Shown one piece after another: positions 1 through 12,400 of a DNA stretch of 64,000 bases (positions are counted from its first letter, which is position 1; each line of letters starts with the position of its first letter). The DNA lies in NCBI RefSeq assembly GCF_028858725.1, contig NC_084762.1:32889298-32953297 (forward strand), given 5' to 3'. The notes beneath the pieces were generated by a model, which did not search any database, had not been told where the DNA came from, and worked only from the letters and a program-made list of their open reading frames with translations. The stretch is from Colius striatus (Eukaryota > Chordata > Aves > Coliiformes > Coliidae). Both the position numbers and the translations under genes were made by a program.

Positions 1-1757
1 ACTGCACAACATCCACCTTTGCCTACTACTATTTGGTCTTATTCCAGGCTCTGAACAGATGTTTTACATCACTGCTGTCTCTACCTGCATATCTTTGAGA
101 CCAGGAGATACTAAGAATGCCTTAATGCCTGCAGTTGTTGGTCAGTATCATTCTTGTGTATCTTTTCTGATTCATTCTTCTCCCATGTCAGTCCCAACTT
201 ATCACCTCTGGCTTCCATGCCAAGACTGGATGTCTTGTTTTGCATAGACCTTTGCTGATGCAGCATGAATCTATTCAAGTAGTCTTTACCACTATAAATT
301 TCTGTCTTGGCAAAGAAAGGAAATTAAACAGTGGATGATAAAAAAACCTCACCAAAAACCCACCAAAAAAAACCTAAACCCCAAAATCCCAGCAACACAG
401 ATTTGGAGCACAGAAAAGAAATAGCCTAACACTTGAGTGGTTCACTGTTCTTTTTCCTTGTAATTAACAGAGACTGAAGGAGCTCAGCACCTTCCATTAT
501 TAGGTCAAACTTTTGTCAATGAAGACCTGAAGAATAATCTGTACGGAAGAAAATTTAACAGAGAAAAGGTAACTGAATCACCACCTATTTTAGCATGAAA
601 ACACTTGCCGGAAGAACAGCGAACAAAGGTGATCCTATGGCAGCAGATCCTAGCTCAGCGCTCCTTGTCTTCAGGTCCCCTCCACGTCTACGATGCTTAC
701 TTTCTGTGCCTAGTTAAAAAAAGTGACAAGTTCTAATTATTCAGGTGTATGTACAGCGAATGCATTTTCAAGACTTGCAGTGTTGTGTCATAATGTCAGC
801 TGGCTAACTTCTTCTCACGCTGTGGAAAATACGACATGAAAGCAACATTAGATAAACCGGTGCCTCTGCAGAAACTCTTAGAAGCCGTTAGGGGGAAAAG
901 AAGTCCTATCATGGCTTTTATCTCAAGTTCAATTGCAAACAATCCCTACCAACAGCAGTAAAGAAGAAGCCATTTAAGGTAGTAGCTTCAAGAAATCCGC
1001 TATGGAAAAACAAGAGACTCTGAAACGTTGCCACGTTTCAGGCTTGCTCCTGTCATCTAGTTATTCCTCTTCTATTACTTCTTTATCTAAATTCTGATGA
1101 TCAGTCTCATGCATTTGTAACAAACTTACTACTAGCAGTGACTTGCAAAACAACCAGAACACATGGAATATCTGAAGAATGAAGACTGATCATATTTGCA
1201 ACAAAACCAAGACACATATCTTGTGACTATTTTCCGTTTAAGCCTCTTCAAGAGCTTTTGAAGTCCTTTATTTCATAACAGATTTATTGCACGTCTTTGT
1301 TTTTCCAAGAAATTAAGATTTCAAAGTCATTTAAGTAATAAATAAGAGTATTTTTTCTTGATATTAAGTACAATAAAATATCTCCAGCTAGCCACCATTT
1401 CTCTTTTAAAAATTGTAATTACAAAGCATTCCTAAATATTGCTTTATCTCTCCTTAACAGAAACAGTGTTTTAGTTACTTTCAAAAAGGTAATTATTTGA
1501 GAGTGCTAAACAACATTATTTATAACTGCTACAGATTGCTTCTATTGCAAGAAAAAGCAACCATTTTGTTTCTCAAAAGATGATATTTAAGTCCCATCCT
1601 CGTCAGTCTCCAGGGAGCATGCAGTGGTGCTAATGTGTGCCTCACTAAACTTTCAGGAACTATTCTAAGTAAATCATGACATTGTGACTAAAATTAATAT
1701 TCTAATAGCACTGACTTTGTGATACATTTTCTTACAGAGTGTAAGTTTATAATGTAT
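1..1757. other. AT-rich stretch, no gene recognised
   Basis: I see no long open frame, no convincing exon with matching splice sites, and no recognisable repeat before the first CR1 tail at about 1758. It may be intergenic DNA or the intron of a gene further left. Confidence 0.5.
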
Positions 1758-2130
1758 TCATAGAATCACAGAATGGTTAAGATTGGAAGTGACCTCTGGA
1801 TGTCATTTGGTCCAACAATCCCTGCTCACTTAGAGTTGGCTGCCCAGGACCATGACCAGATGGCTTCAGAATATCTCCAAAGATGAAGACTCCACAACTT
1901 CTCAGGGGAACTTATGTCAGTGACCGGTCACTCTCACAGGGAAAAATCACCTCCTGATAATCAGATAGAACCATCACTGAAAACAGCCTGACTACCTTTT
2001 TTACACCCTCCATTCAGGTATTTATACGTGCTGATGGAATCCCTCCTCTTCCCCACTCCTTCTCTTCTCCAGCTGAACAGTCTCAGCTCTCTCAGCCCTT
2101 CCTCATAGGAAAGATGCTCCAGAGCATAGA
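1758..2130 (-). repeat. CR1 LINE 3' fragment, minus orientation
   Basis: The left edge reads as the reverse complement of the CR1 3' end: an octamer tail (tcatagaatcacagaatgg) followed by the GGTTGGA/CCTTCCA-type terminal motif. Degraded CR1 3' sequence follows up to a second tail at about 2132. It carries no usable open frame. Confidence 0.85.
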
Positions 2131-2865
2131 ATGGAATCATAGAATGGTAGGTGTTGGAAGGGACCTTTAGAGATCATTTAGTCCAAACCTCCTGCAGAAG
2201 CAGGGTCACCTAGATCAGGTCGCATAGGAACATGTCCAGGCAGGTCTTGAAGACCTCCCAGGGAGGAGACTCCACAATCCCTCTGGGCAGCCTGTGCCAG
2301 GGCTCCATCACCCTCACAGTAAAACAGTTTTTTCTTATATTTAAATGGAACTTTTTGTGTTCCAGCTTCATCCCATTACTCCTTGTCCTGTTGCTAGATA
2401 CTATAGGAAAAAAAAGGATGTCCCAGCCTCCTGACACCCACCATTTAGATATTTGTAAATGTTAATAAGGTCTCCCCTCAGTCTCTTTTTTTTCTAGACT
2501 AAACAGCCCCAGTTCCTGCAGCCTTTCTTCATATGAAAGATGTTCCAGTCCCCTGATCATCTTGGTGGCCCTGCGCTGGACTCTCTCCAGATGTTCTCTG
2601 TCCCTCTTGAGCTGAGGAGCCCAGAACTGGACACACGACTCCAGATGAGGTCTCACTAGGACAGAGTAGAGGGGAAGAAGAACCTCCCTTGACCTGCTGG
2701 CCACACTCTTCTTGATGCATCCCAGGATGCCACTGGCCTTCTTGGCCACGAGGGCACATTGCTGGCTCATGGTTACTTTATTATCAATCAGGACTCCCAG
2801 GTCTCTCTCTGCAGAGCTGCTCTCCAGCAGTTCGACCCCCAGCCTGTACTGGTCATTCATCACCT
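2131..2865 (-). repeat. CR1 LINE 3' fragment, minus orientation
   Basis: A fresh octamer tail at about 2132 opens a second minus-strand CR1 copy, so the two copies lie in tandem. The minus frame at 2462-2863 encodes the familiar CR1 ORF2 C-terminus, including [15 protein letters not shown] and [19 protein letters not shown]. The frame is interrupted, so this is a dead copy. Confidence 0.9.
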
Positions 2866-4470
2866 TTTTGGCCCTTCACTGGACTCTCTCCAGTATGTCT
2901 ATGTCCTCTGTACCAGGGAGACAAAAACTGGACACAGTATTCCAGGTGAGACTTCACCAGTGCTGAGGGGAGAAGATGGATCACCCCCCTTCACCTGGTG
3001 GCAATAGTCCTCCTCATCCAGCCCTATTATTGGCCTTCTTTATCACAAGGGTCCATTGCACAAGGGCCCATTGCTGGCTCACGTCCAATTTGCTGTGCAT
3101 CAGGATCCCCACGTGATTTCCCATCAATCTACTCTCCAGCTGATCAGTCCCCAGCATGTACTGGTACCTGGGCTTGTTCCTCCCCAGGCATAGGAATTTG
3201 TGCTTCCCCTTGCTGAACTGCCTGAGGTTCCTGTCAGGCCAACTCTCAGGCCTGTAGCAGTCCCTCTGGATGGCAGCACAACTCCCTTGTGTACCGGCCA
3301 TCCTTCGCAGTTTCATGTCATCAACAAACGTGCTGAGAGTATGCTCTGCCCCATCACCCAGATCATTAGTGAAGATGTTAAACAGGACTAGACCCAGTAT
3401 TGACACCTAGAACACAGTGCTATTTAGCAGCCTCCAGCTCGCCTTTGTGCCACTGATCACCACCCTCTGGGCTTGTTCAATCAGTTTTCAATCCATCTCA
3501 CAGTCTGCTTAGCCAGCCCACACTTTATTAACTTCTTCATGAGGATCTTACAGGAGTGAAGAGGAAATTCAAATCCTAACTGCTCAGCAGTTGCAATTCG
3601 TGACACAAGAATGATCTGGCAAGGACAGCAAGAAGGCCCAACTACAGAAGGGGTTAAGCTGGCTGGAAGCAGGAATGCCAGAGACAGAACTACTCTCTCT
3701 AAGGGAGTGTACTTCCCTTCTTGATGAGATAAGAAACAGTCACAACATTGTCTTATAGCTATCCTGGAATTCAAAGCTCAGAGTCTACCTTTAGGTAGCA
3801 GATCAGGGGCTGGGACACGGATCCAAGTGATTGCTCACAGAGCTGGTGCTATTGGAAGCGTATGTAAGGAATTGCCTCATGAAGTACGTTTGCAGACTTA
3901 CAGAGCTGGTTATGGTGGTAGGACTGTCCAAGTTCATTAATTATTGTCTTTCATATTTCAGGCCAAATATGTGTTTGTCTCAAGGTGTACAATAAAAAAA
4001 TATCAAAAAGTAAAGTGTCAAAAACCTTACTACTGAAAAAAAAGGTAGACCATATCCACTGAACTACCCACACCTACCAAGTCACCATTTCATTGCAAAA
4101 GGTAATAGTCAACAGTTGGTGAAACATTTATTTCCTTGGTGAATTCATGCTGACTACTCCAAATCAACTTCTCCCTGACGTGCCTGGAAACGGTATATAG
4201 GATTAGTTGCGTTATCACCTTGCCAGGGACTGAGGTGAGGCTGAATAGCCTCTATTTCCTTGGGCCATCTTCTTTTTTGCACTTCTTGGAGACAAGACTG
4301 ACGTTAGCTTTCTCCCAGGTCTTGGGTACCTCTCCCAGTTTCTGTGAAAACTCAAATATTATTGAACATGGCCTCAAAATGAGCCATCTCTCTCTTTTCT
4401 CGAGGGTGTATCCCATCAGGCCCATGGACCTACACATGCCCGCTTTGCTTAAGTATTCCCTGACCTTGTG
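2866..4470 (-). repeat. CR1 LINE ORF2 fragment, minus orientation, interrupted
   Basis: At about 2866 the sequence returns to the ERVQRAT-equivalent region of CR1, so this is a separate and more diverged copy. The minus frame at 3014-3406 contains a reverse-transcriptase catalytic motif (FVDD) in the context LSTFVDDMKL. The frame at 4252-4551 has an RT-like EVPKTWEKANVSLVSKK segment. The copy is split by unrelated sequence at about 3557-4012, and it meets an oppositely oriented CR1 piece near 4470. Confidence 0.85.
3557..4012. mobile_element. ~455 bp insertion inside CR1, unidentified (possible solo LTR)
   Basis: CR1 sequence breaks after cttacaggag at about 3556 and resumes at about 4013 with gtgtcaaaaaccttactact. 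The intervening DNA does not resemble CR1. It holds an AATAAA-like element (caataaaaaa) near its right end, as a solo LTR might. I could not define a clear target-site duplication or TG...CA ends, so the class is uncertain. Confidence 0.4.
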
Positions 4471-4625
4471 GAAGAGGATCAGGTTAGACATACTGAAGCA
4501 AAGTGGGCATACATAAATCCATGGGCCCTGATGGAATGCACCCACAGGCACAGAGGGAGATGGGCTGATATCATTGTGAGGCCATATTTCCTTATCTTTG
4601 AACTAAATATTCAGCCTGTTATCAC
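4470..4625 (+). repeat. CR1 ORF2 fragment, plus orientation
   Basis: The stretch around aatccatgggccctgatgg reads as the CR1 ORF2 segment around GPDGMHP in the plus direction. The sequence immediately to the left carries the same segment in the minus direction, so the two form an imperfect palindrome centred near 4475. Confidence 0.65.
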
Positions 4626-4807
4626 TACTTATATAGTCCAGAAAAGAGATGATATACTATATGCCATATTAAAGTATGCCATACTAAAGAGTACTACTAA
4701 TTTTAATCCGAGAAAAATGGTTCTAACCATGTTACAATAATAATTTTGTTCCTGGTATATTTTTTCATACAAAGTCAATATAAAGTACTTATTGTTTTCT
4801 CACTTAC

Positions 4808-4994
4808 CTTTTTTTATACTAATGAGAGGTGGACAGAGATCAGTGTTGGGTTTGGAAGAAAGTTGTGTTGCTCTGAGTTCTTCTGACTCCTGTTGAGCAG
4901 AATGACCAGGAGAGGAGCTAGGCTCAACTCTTCCCCCTAGCTCAATCTCAACTCCCACAGTCTCCTCCATCTTGACCACCACACAAAAATCAAC
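4808..4994 (-). CDS. Possible exon of an uncharacterised divergent transcript
   Basis: On the minus strand a 187 nt block is open throughout. It is bounded by a T-rich tract ending in AG (acceptor just right of 4994) and a strong donor, AAAG|GTAAGTGAG, at its left edge. An ATG lies within it and would encode MEETVGVEIELGG and so on, a low-complexity Ser/Glu-rich sequence with no domain I recognise. The next exon to the left and the promoter are not identified. The EXOC3 CpG island about 1 kb to the right could drive it divergently. It may also be a chance open frame. Confidence 0.25.
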
Positions 4995-5959
4995 CTAAAT
5001 CAACAACATGGAAAATTACCAGACACTGTAACATTGTAACAACCAATCACACCTCCAGTATTTTCATTCTTGTTACAGCACTAATGCTACAGACTAGCAA
5101 GAAAAAAACCCCTCATCTCTACTTTGAGTGACCAATTTAAAATCATAAGATTTAAGCAGTTCACAAAGTGAAAAAAACCCCTCATCTGAGGTTGCCCATT
5201 ACCAAAAACTTATTTCTAAATGCATAACTGTCCTTTGATCAGATTGCTGCAGGTGGGAACTTACGCATTAAAGGTCAGGTTAAGCTCCTTTTTACAAGAG
5301 AGCCGCAGGTCCTGCTGTAAAGCGCTGGGCACAGTGTGCCGGCTGAGGCACTTGTTTATCTTCAAGCAAGTTCTTAAGCCTGCAATCTGCCTCAGCACTT
5401 TGAGTTGCTGGCAGCTGCTATGGCAACCCCTACACAAACCCAGCTAGCAACCCTGTCCCCAGGAGGCACCTCGTCTGTCCCTGTTTCCCATTGTATCCAC
5501 CAAACCACTGCTAATTTCGTAACTGCTTGTATTTTTAACTGTACCAGTCCTCCATTACGTATACCTTAAATCCTAAGCAAGCAGCTCCCCCAAGCCTCAG
5601 CATTTCTGAAACCCAGAGGCAGGGCAGACCATCGTGAGCTGCAACCCAGCAGTCACATCATTCTCCCTTTCACAGTCTTTCTCGGGAGGGCAGTAACCCG
5701 CGACACGGGCAACGAGTGAAGAAAAGCTGCTGAGATTACGGGCAGGACAAGGCCTTTCTCATTTCCTCTGCCAGGCAAAGGCATTTCTACTTAGATCTGA
5801 AAGGTACCACCCTGATTTGCTGCCTATCCATCCTTACTTTCCGTGCTTCCTTTTTGCAGATGATACTCAATGACCGAGCTGTCACTGCAACAGGTTACCT
5901 TTCAAACCCAAAGTTTTAATACCTCAAAGGACTTCTACATTTCAACAACCGATGTCAGT
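4995..5959. other. Upstream flank of the EXOC3 CpG island, no gene seen
   Basis: Base composition is mixed. There is a half RFX-like motif (gctatggcaacc at about 5416) but no supported exon. GC content rises toward the CpG island. Confidence 0.4.
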
Positions 5960-7070
5960 GACCTTCAATCAGGCCTCAAAAGTGCTCGACACCGACAGCC
6001 TTAAAAAAAAGAGAAGTGTGGAAGATGAGGAGGTGCTGCCGGCAGCCCTGAGACCGCTCTGAGGAGACATGGGGGCTCCAGGCACTCCCCTCGTTCCCAT
6101 CTCTCCCACGGCACCCAGCAACGTGTACACGCACGCAGTCGCCTCGCCACTGCGATTAGGCTTCCTCGAGGCGCGCAAGCACATCCACCCCGCGGCCGCC
6201 GAGGCAACCGCAAGCATTAACCCTGTCCCACAGACTTTTCCAGGTAGTAAGAGCCCCCCTGCCGCGCCCCCGAGTCCGCAGCCGCGCAGGCGCAGCCCGG
6301 CCCCGGGAACAGGTGAGGGAGCCCAGCCCGCATGCGCGCCGGCCGATGGCTGGGGAGAACTGGAGGGGGGGCTCCTTCGTTCTGCGCCTGTGCGTCTGGC
6401 CGTGCAGCACCGTGTGCGCCGGGCGCATGCGCACCGCCGGACTGTCAGTACCTTCCCGCGGGTGGGCTGCGGCCGGTAAGTGGTCAGCGGCGGCTCTGTC
6501 TCCGACTGCCACTGGCCCTGGGCCAGCGCCTCGGCTGGGCACCGACGCCCTGCCGGCTCCTGACGGGCTGTCGCTGGCTGTGCCGAACCGAGTCTGGCAC
6601 CGGGAAGCGGGGGGGGGGGGGGGGGGGCGGACTGGGCTGGGCTGGGCCGGGCCGATCTGGTCCCATCCGATCCGGGTATCCCCTCGGCATGGCGAGGTCG
6701 GAGGGTGTGCAGGGGCTGCTCTGGCGCGGCCGCCGTCCGAGGGCCGAAGGAACTCGGTATAGTGAGGCTGCAGCCTCACTCTGTGCCCGGGAGCACGTCC
6801 CCGGCCTTTGCCCAATAGGGACGGGCACCTGCCTTGATGCAAATCGTTCGAGTCGAGCCCCCTCCGCTTGGGGCTGCCGGCCGGGGGCTGCCGCCGCCTC
6901 TTCCGAGCTTTGTTTTGAGGGGTTGTGCCCCAAACCCGTGTGCCGTTGTGCGCCTCTAGCCTAGAAACTCGTTTCTGGAGGGGGCTGGGGCCTCCCCCGT
7001 GAGCCTGTCATCCCCACCACGTCGCTTCTCGACTCCCGCCCGGAGCTTGAGTGCGGAGGGTGAGGGTATG
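5960..7070 (+). promoter_or_regulatory. EXOC3: CpG-island promoter and 5' untranslated region of EXOC3
   Basis: This is a dense CpG block in an otherwise AT-rich landscape. It contains a near-palindromic NRF-1 type site GCGCATGCGC (6423-6432) and a second GCATGCGC at 6331-6338. There is no TATA box. A consensus donor GGCCG|GTAAGTGG at 6475/6476 gives a non-coding first exon that would splice to the acceptor at 9434/9435, just before the EXOC3 start codon. Long GC-rich open frames here are composition artefacts. Confidence 0.75.
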
Positions 7071-9434
7071 CTTTCAGCTGAAGCCTCTACAAGACTGCTC
7101 GGGACATTATTTCATTCACTTCTTCCAGTACTTTGCTCTGAAGATGTGGCTTTAGTTCGTGGACACTGTGCAAAGTTGGTACAGTTTCTTAAAATCTACA
7201 CTTCCTTCTGAATGGTTAGCGATTGTGCAACAGCCTGTCTGCCTCGGCAAGTTAGTATATGCTTGGTTAGGTTACAGTGTGTTGATGGCTAATTTGCTCA
7301 TGAGGTCTACTTAATGTGCCTCTGTCATGGCTTTGTGGGTTAAAGCTACTGTAACTCTGTTGAAGGTATTCAGAGTTGCTAATAAAGGCAGAAATTCAAC
7401 ATAAAACTGTCTACTGCAGATACCATTTCCGTAGTAAACACTTGTTTTAAAAACAACAATTCTTTGTAAAATTATATATTCAATCCTGATAGCTCAGAAA
7501 TGAATTGGGCTAAACAAAACCAGAGTGTTCATTCAAAAGTGTGAGTGGTAGGAATAGATTCTGCACCTTGGAATGCAGAGTAGGAAATCAAACATGGTTT
7601 TAGCTAAACAGGCCATTAGTAGGGATGTAATGGGAGTGGTTGCACGGCTGAGGAGATAAAGCAGGACGTGAGTTTACACTGTGGAAATAATTCTGGAATA
7701 AGCATATACTTATGCGTGTAATTGTTGAAGATACTAGGTATTTGATACTAGATACAAGATACTTGATCCTGAGATATCAAATGAAGGACTATAGAGTCCT
7801 AGAGACTAGCTCTTGGGCAAACCTTGCTTGGAATGGGTTTTTTTTTTAACCTTGATAGATTGTAAAATGAGTAGTCCTACTAATGCTATACTGAGACTGT
7901 CTGAGTTAAGAGTTAACTTTCTTTGTAGCAGCCTGTATGGTGCCGTGGTTTGGATTTGTGGCTAAAATAATGCTGATAACACATCAGTGTTTTGTTTGTT
8001 GCTGAATTGTGCTTGCACAGTGTCAAAGCTTTCTTTTTTTCATTATTCTGCCCTCTACTCTCTTTGACTAGGCTGGGGATGGACAAGAGATTGGAGAGAG
8101 AGAACAGAGCTGGGAAAGCTGAGCCAAACTGGCCAAAGGGAAATTCCCTACTATATAATGTCATGCTCAGCAACAAAAGATGAGGTAGAGGAAGAAGGGT
8201 GGGTTTTGGTGTCTAGAGCTTTAGTTTGCCTGTGGGAGGCAGAGAGAAATTTCCATTGCTTCACTTGTTTGGAGGGGTTTTTATTTTTTAATTGAAAGTG
8301 TTTCTACTTTCCTTCACCTATCAAACTGTCTTTCTCTTGATCCATGAGTTTTCTTGCTTTTCCTTTTTCATTTTGTACACCTGGCACCGTGCTTCATCAG
8401 ATCACTATTCTGTTGAATTAGATGATGTGCTGTGGATATATGAATGCAGACTGCTTTGAGAGTAGGAATCTAATTTCAAGGAATAATAGGGGTATGAAAG
8501 AGTATAATTTCTGGTTGTGGCAGCAGAACCTAAAGCATTCTGTCTGATTGCACGAGTGAAGACATAGAATGTTGGAGAGAATTTGGAAGGAATGAAGAAC
8601 TCTGATATGTTCCTTGTAGTTCTCCGGAGAGCATCTTTGGTGAATGGGATCCCACCAGTTTTCTCTTAGTAGTCAGTGAAGCTTGAGAGAACAGGTCTGG
8701 TTTGATGGCCAGCAAATTCTACCTTTTCTGCATAGTAGCTTGCATCGCCTCGACTTGACTAGAAATTCTGCTGCAAAGTTAGGTGAAATACTTGATTATT
8801 TTTCCATGCATACCTACAGCTGTGATGGATTGATACCATGAGAAGAACTGAAAACAAGAGAAGGAAATAAATCCTCCATCAGAAGTCTAAATGGAAGTGC
8901 TTTATAGTTAAGTCTCTGGGTTTAGAGCTTCCATGGCTATTTTTCTTCTCCACTTTTGGTTGCAAACTTGACCTGTTACTGCAGGGAGACTATGGTTCTC
9001 TTGACTCCACCAGAATCTAGTTGATGAAGAGTTTGGATTTTGCTTGGAGCAGCCACAAGTTTCTTTTATGTTTGTCTCGTTCTCCTTTTCATAAGCAAAC
9101 CTACTCTAGGATTAACTAGAATCTGGGTGTTTCTTTTAAATGAAGATTTGCTGGTCTGTTGTGGGATTTTTTTTTTTAGGTTTTTTGGGGTTCTTTTTGT
9201 TATAAACTTATGGAGAGCAAGGTAAATGCAAAAACAATAACCAGAGCACATTTCGGGTAAACTAATGAAACAGAGTAAAGTCACTTTAAATGCAATTCTT
9301 GTAGAATTCCGATTACTGCTCTTTGTTACATGGTCTAACGACACTTCTGTCAGTTTGCACTGATTTAATTGCCAAAGTTATGTTTCCAAAGTTAAATGAA
9401 AAAAATTTTTCTAAAAATGCCGTATTTCTTTCAG
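6476..9434 (+). other. EXOC3: EXOC3 intron 1
   Basis: The first ~600 bases are the GC-rich tail of the island. The rest is AT-rich with no exon or repeat family that I recognise. It ends in a normal pyrimidine tract, ttctttcag, before 9435. Confidence 0.6.
6609..6660 (+). other. G-run and GGG-repeat tract with G-quadruplex potential
   Basis: Nineteen consecutive G bases (6609-6627) are followed by GGGCTGGGCTGGGCCGGG, which fits four G-triplets with short loops. It lies on the coding strand in the first intron, about 135 bp past the first donor of EXOC3. The exact length of a run like this is often uncertain in assemblies. Confidence 0.7.
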
Positions 9435-9475
9435 CACTGTTAAATGATGAAGGCATTTTGAGCTCCTAATCAACA

Positions 9476-12400
9476 ATGGAGGAAACGGATAGGGAAGCAG
9501 TTGCAACAGCTGTTCAGAGAGTGGCGGGAATGCTTCAACGTCCTGATCAGCTGGATAAAGTGGAGCAGTATCGCAGGAGAGAAGCTCGTAAGAAGGCTTC
9601 AGTAGAAGCTCGACTCAAGGTACAAACTTTGGTAAACTTGAGTGTCTGTGGTGCAGTGTGAATGTACCTTCTTTTTTTTTCTTATTCTACATTTTCATCC
9701 ACGTCATTTTAAACCATGGATTCTGTGTCCAAAATAGAAACTTTATATTCTGAAAGTAAGACAAACTAATATGTTTTACTGAAGTTTTATTCAAGCCTTT
9801 CAAGCATTCTTGTGTCCTGTAACTTCTTACAGTTTATCCATGAACAGCTACCCTCACTCTGTGTAGCCTGTCAGCCAACAAACCTTTGTGTTAATGATTG
9901 AATACTGAACTTTTAACAAAAAAAAAACCAACAGTAATTACATCTGAAAAAGATCTCTACGTTTTGTCTCTGACTTTTACATGGGTTTATGCAAGATAGC
10001 TAAAAGCTGTCACAGTCTTGTCTCTTGCAGAAGTATACCCCATGACTTTTCACACTTCTTCATATACATACATGCACACACCAACTTAGACTGAAATATT
10101 GTCATTAAACACAGGAGGACACTTACACATTACTGAGTTGTGTTTTCTTCCTTCACTGGGACTCACTAGCCAACTGTCACTTTAGACCACAGTATTAAGT
10201 AGCTGGAGTAGAGCCTTAGAAATGTGTTTTGGGAAATATTTTTGGGTTTACCAGATCAAAATGACTGGTACACCAGTGTACCAGTATCTAATACCACATT
10301 TCAAAATAAGTTAATCTTACAGCTGTTTTATGGCTCTGTCTTTGTGGGAGTCTGCATGAAGTAGAAGGGAGCCTGTTTTCTTTCACAGTGAAAAGATCTG
10401 TTAACGAAAGACATATTCATTTTTGTCTGTGGCATGGGAACAGAAATTTTCCTAATGGCTTGGGCTGGATTTTTCACATTTAAGACAGGAAGCATATAGA
10501 GAAGTCTATTAATAATGGATCATCTGTTTAGTTACTGTGATCTAGTTATAATATATGAGGATGGTCATTTGCCTACTGACTGCTTCTATAGACAGTCATG
10601 ACTAAACATAATTTTGTAAATCCACTGTATAGCTAGTTTCCTTGCCATTTTCGTTAAGTTACCTTAACTTCAGGAATTTGTAAATGGTCAGAAATATCTG
10701 TTCCAAGAAGGACAATACTCATTAATCCATTCAAGATGCATTCCTAAAACAGGTGAGGCAATGGATAGCAAAGCAGATTTTTCTGTAAGAATTACTGTAA
10801 TGGATGGGAGCACAGAGATCATGTAAGAAATACTCTTGCTCTGTATTTAAACCATGTGTACATATTGTGTGGAAGGTGTAGAGACAAGGTTGTCAGGATC
10901 ATCAGCTAGAGGAGCAGAGGAGTTGCTGGCTTTCCAAGTTGGATAACCCTGTTGAAAAGCCTCAGCTACTTCGTCTATGTGAATAAATACATGGGGGATC
11001 TTTAATGTGAACGTGCTGGTGCTTCTTTCTGACTGGATATGCTTTCATCTGGGTCATAATTTTCTTCAGATAACTCAAGATCAGCAGCTCAGTCAAGGGT
11101 GAAGAGTAGAAAACCAGGGTAATGGTTGTGTCACAGGGATGAAGCAGCAGAGATCTGGAATGGTGTTCTGCCCAAAACCAGCATCTCCATCTGCCCACCA
11201 GTACATTGTCCTACTCCTCTCCTAGATACTTAATTATGTCCCATTTCTTGCCTTCTTCTTTACAACTCTTCCTGCCTTGTACATATCTGCTTGATATGTG
11301 ATACTGATGGCAGTTAGTGAAGCAGTGTTTATAAGGATCAGTAGCAGAACTCTGAAATGATGGGAGGATAAGCACCAGCCAACACTACAGGCTGGTACTT
11401 CTGGGCCCTGCTGTGCAAAATGTAGGCAAATGCTTGGACTCTACTTCAGAGCCTGAAAAGTTATAAGCAGTGACAGCCATCTTTCTTTGTGCATTGTTTC
11501 TGTCAGAGGGAGAGCTTAGGTTTTGTTTTTCTCTCACCCTGAAGAAATACTGTATAGGTAGCCTAGGAGCATTCCTAGGTCATGATTTTTCTTGAGTGTT
11601 AATGTGCTGTAGGCCTCTACCTTTTAATTCTTAGCTACTCTGCAATGATGAATTAGAACCGTAGGACTCTAGGGAGACCAGGCAGCCAAGATCCTGGTTC
11701 CATGATTTCAGATTGAGGGCTTCACTTAACAAGAGATAAAAATGAAGTTTTATGTCCTGTTCCTGGGATGGCTGAGTTTTGTTTTCATTTTTTTTAATGC
11801 AATGATGGTCAGTCCAATCCAAGGTGAATATACATTCTAGGAAGCACAGTTCACACTCCTGGGACATGCCTCACTCCTTGCCCCACCCCCCCAAACCACC
11901 CTCCTGCCCTCTCCTGGCCCGAGATGACTATTAGAAGACAAAATGAAGATGAGTAGATGTCTGGTTTCAGAATTTTCTGTGGCCATTTGTGTCAGTGACC
12001 CAGATCAGTGGTTGTTTCTGTTTAATAGAATTGAGTTTCTGCAAAAGTTAAATAGGCAAAAATGGATATATGCAACATGTGGTAGATCTGCCTCAGAAGA
12101 AATTGAAATATCCCGTCAAAAGTATTGAACGTTTAATGGTCAGGGGATTTTTTTTTTTTTTAATACTTTTTGGTTAGCTTCAGAAAATTGTGTTTGAATG
12201 TTTGAGTATCCTAATTAGCTAATTCTCTGTAGGGGGGAAAATCTGTTAGTGCAGCAGTTATATGGATAGATATTGTATAAAAATGCCTTACCACTGCTTA
12301 ATTGTACAGAGTTAGACAGGAAAATACATATCTTATCAGTAAAATCAGCATGTCATAATTTGAAAGTACACAGAGGTAGTTTAAGAATTGCTGCATTTTT

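Noticed and set aside
2462-4551. Reverse-transcriptase-like open frames
   Set aside because: They are fragments of dead CR1 ORF2, so they are described as repeats and not as genes.
6156-6964. Open frames of 149-228 codons in the EXOC3 CpG island
   Set aside because: Same composition effect; they cross the G-run and the first splice donor and show no domain.
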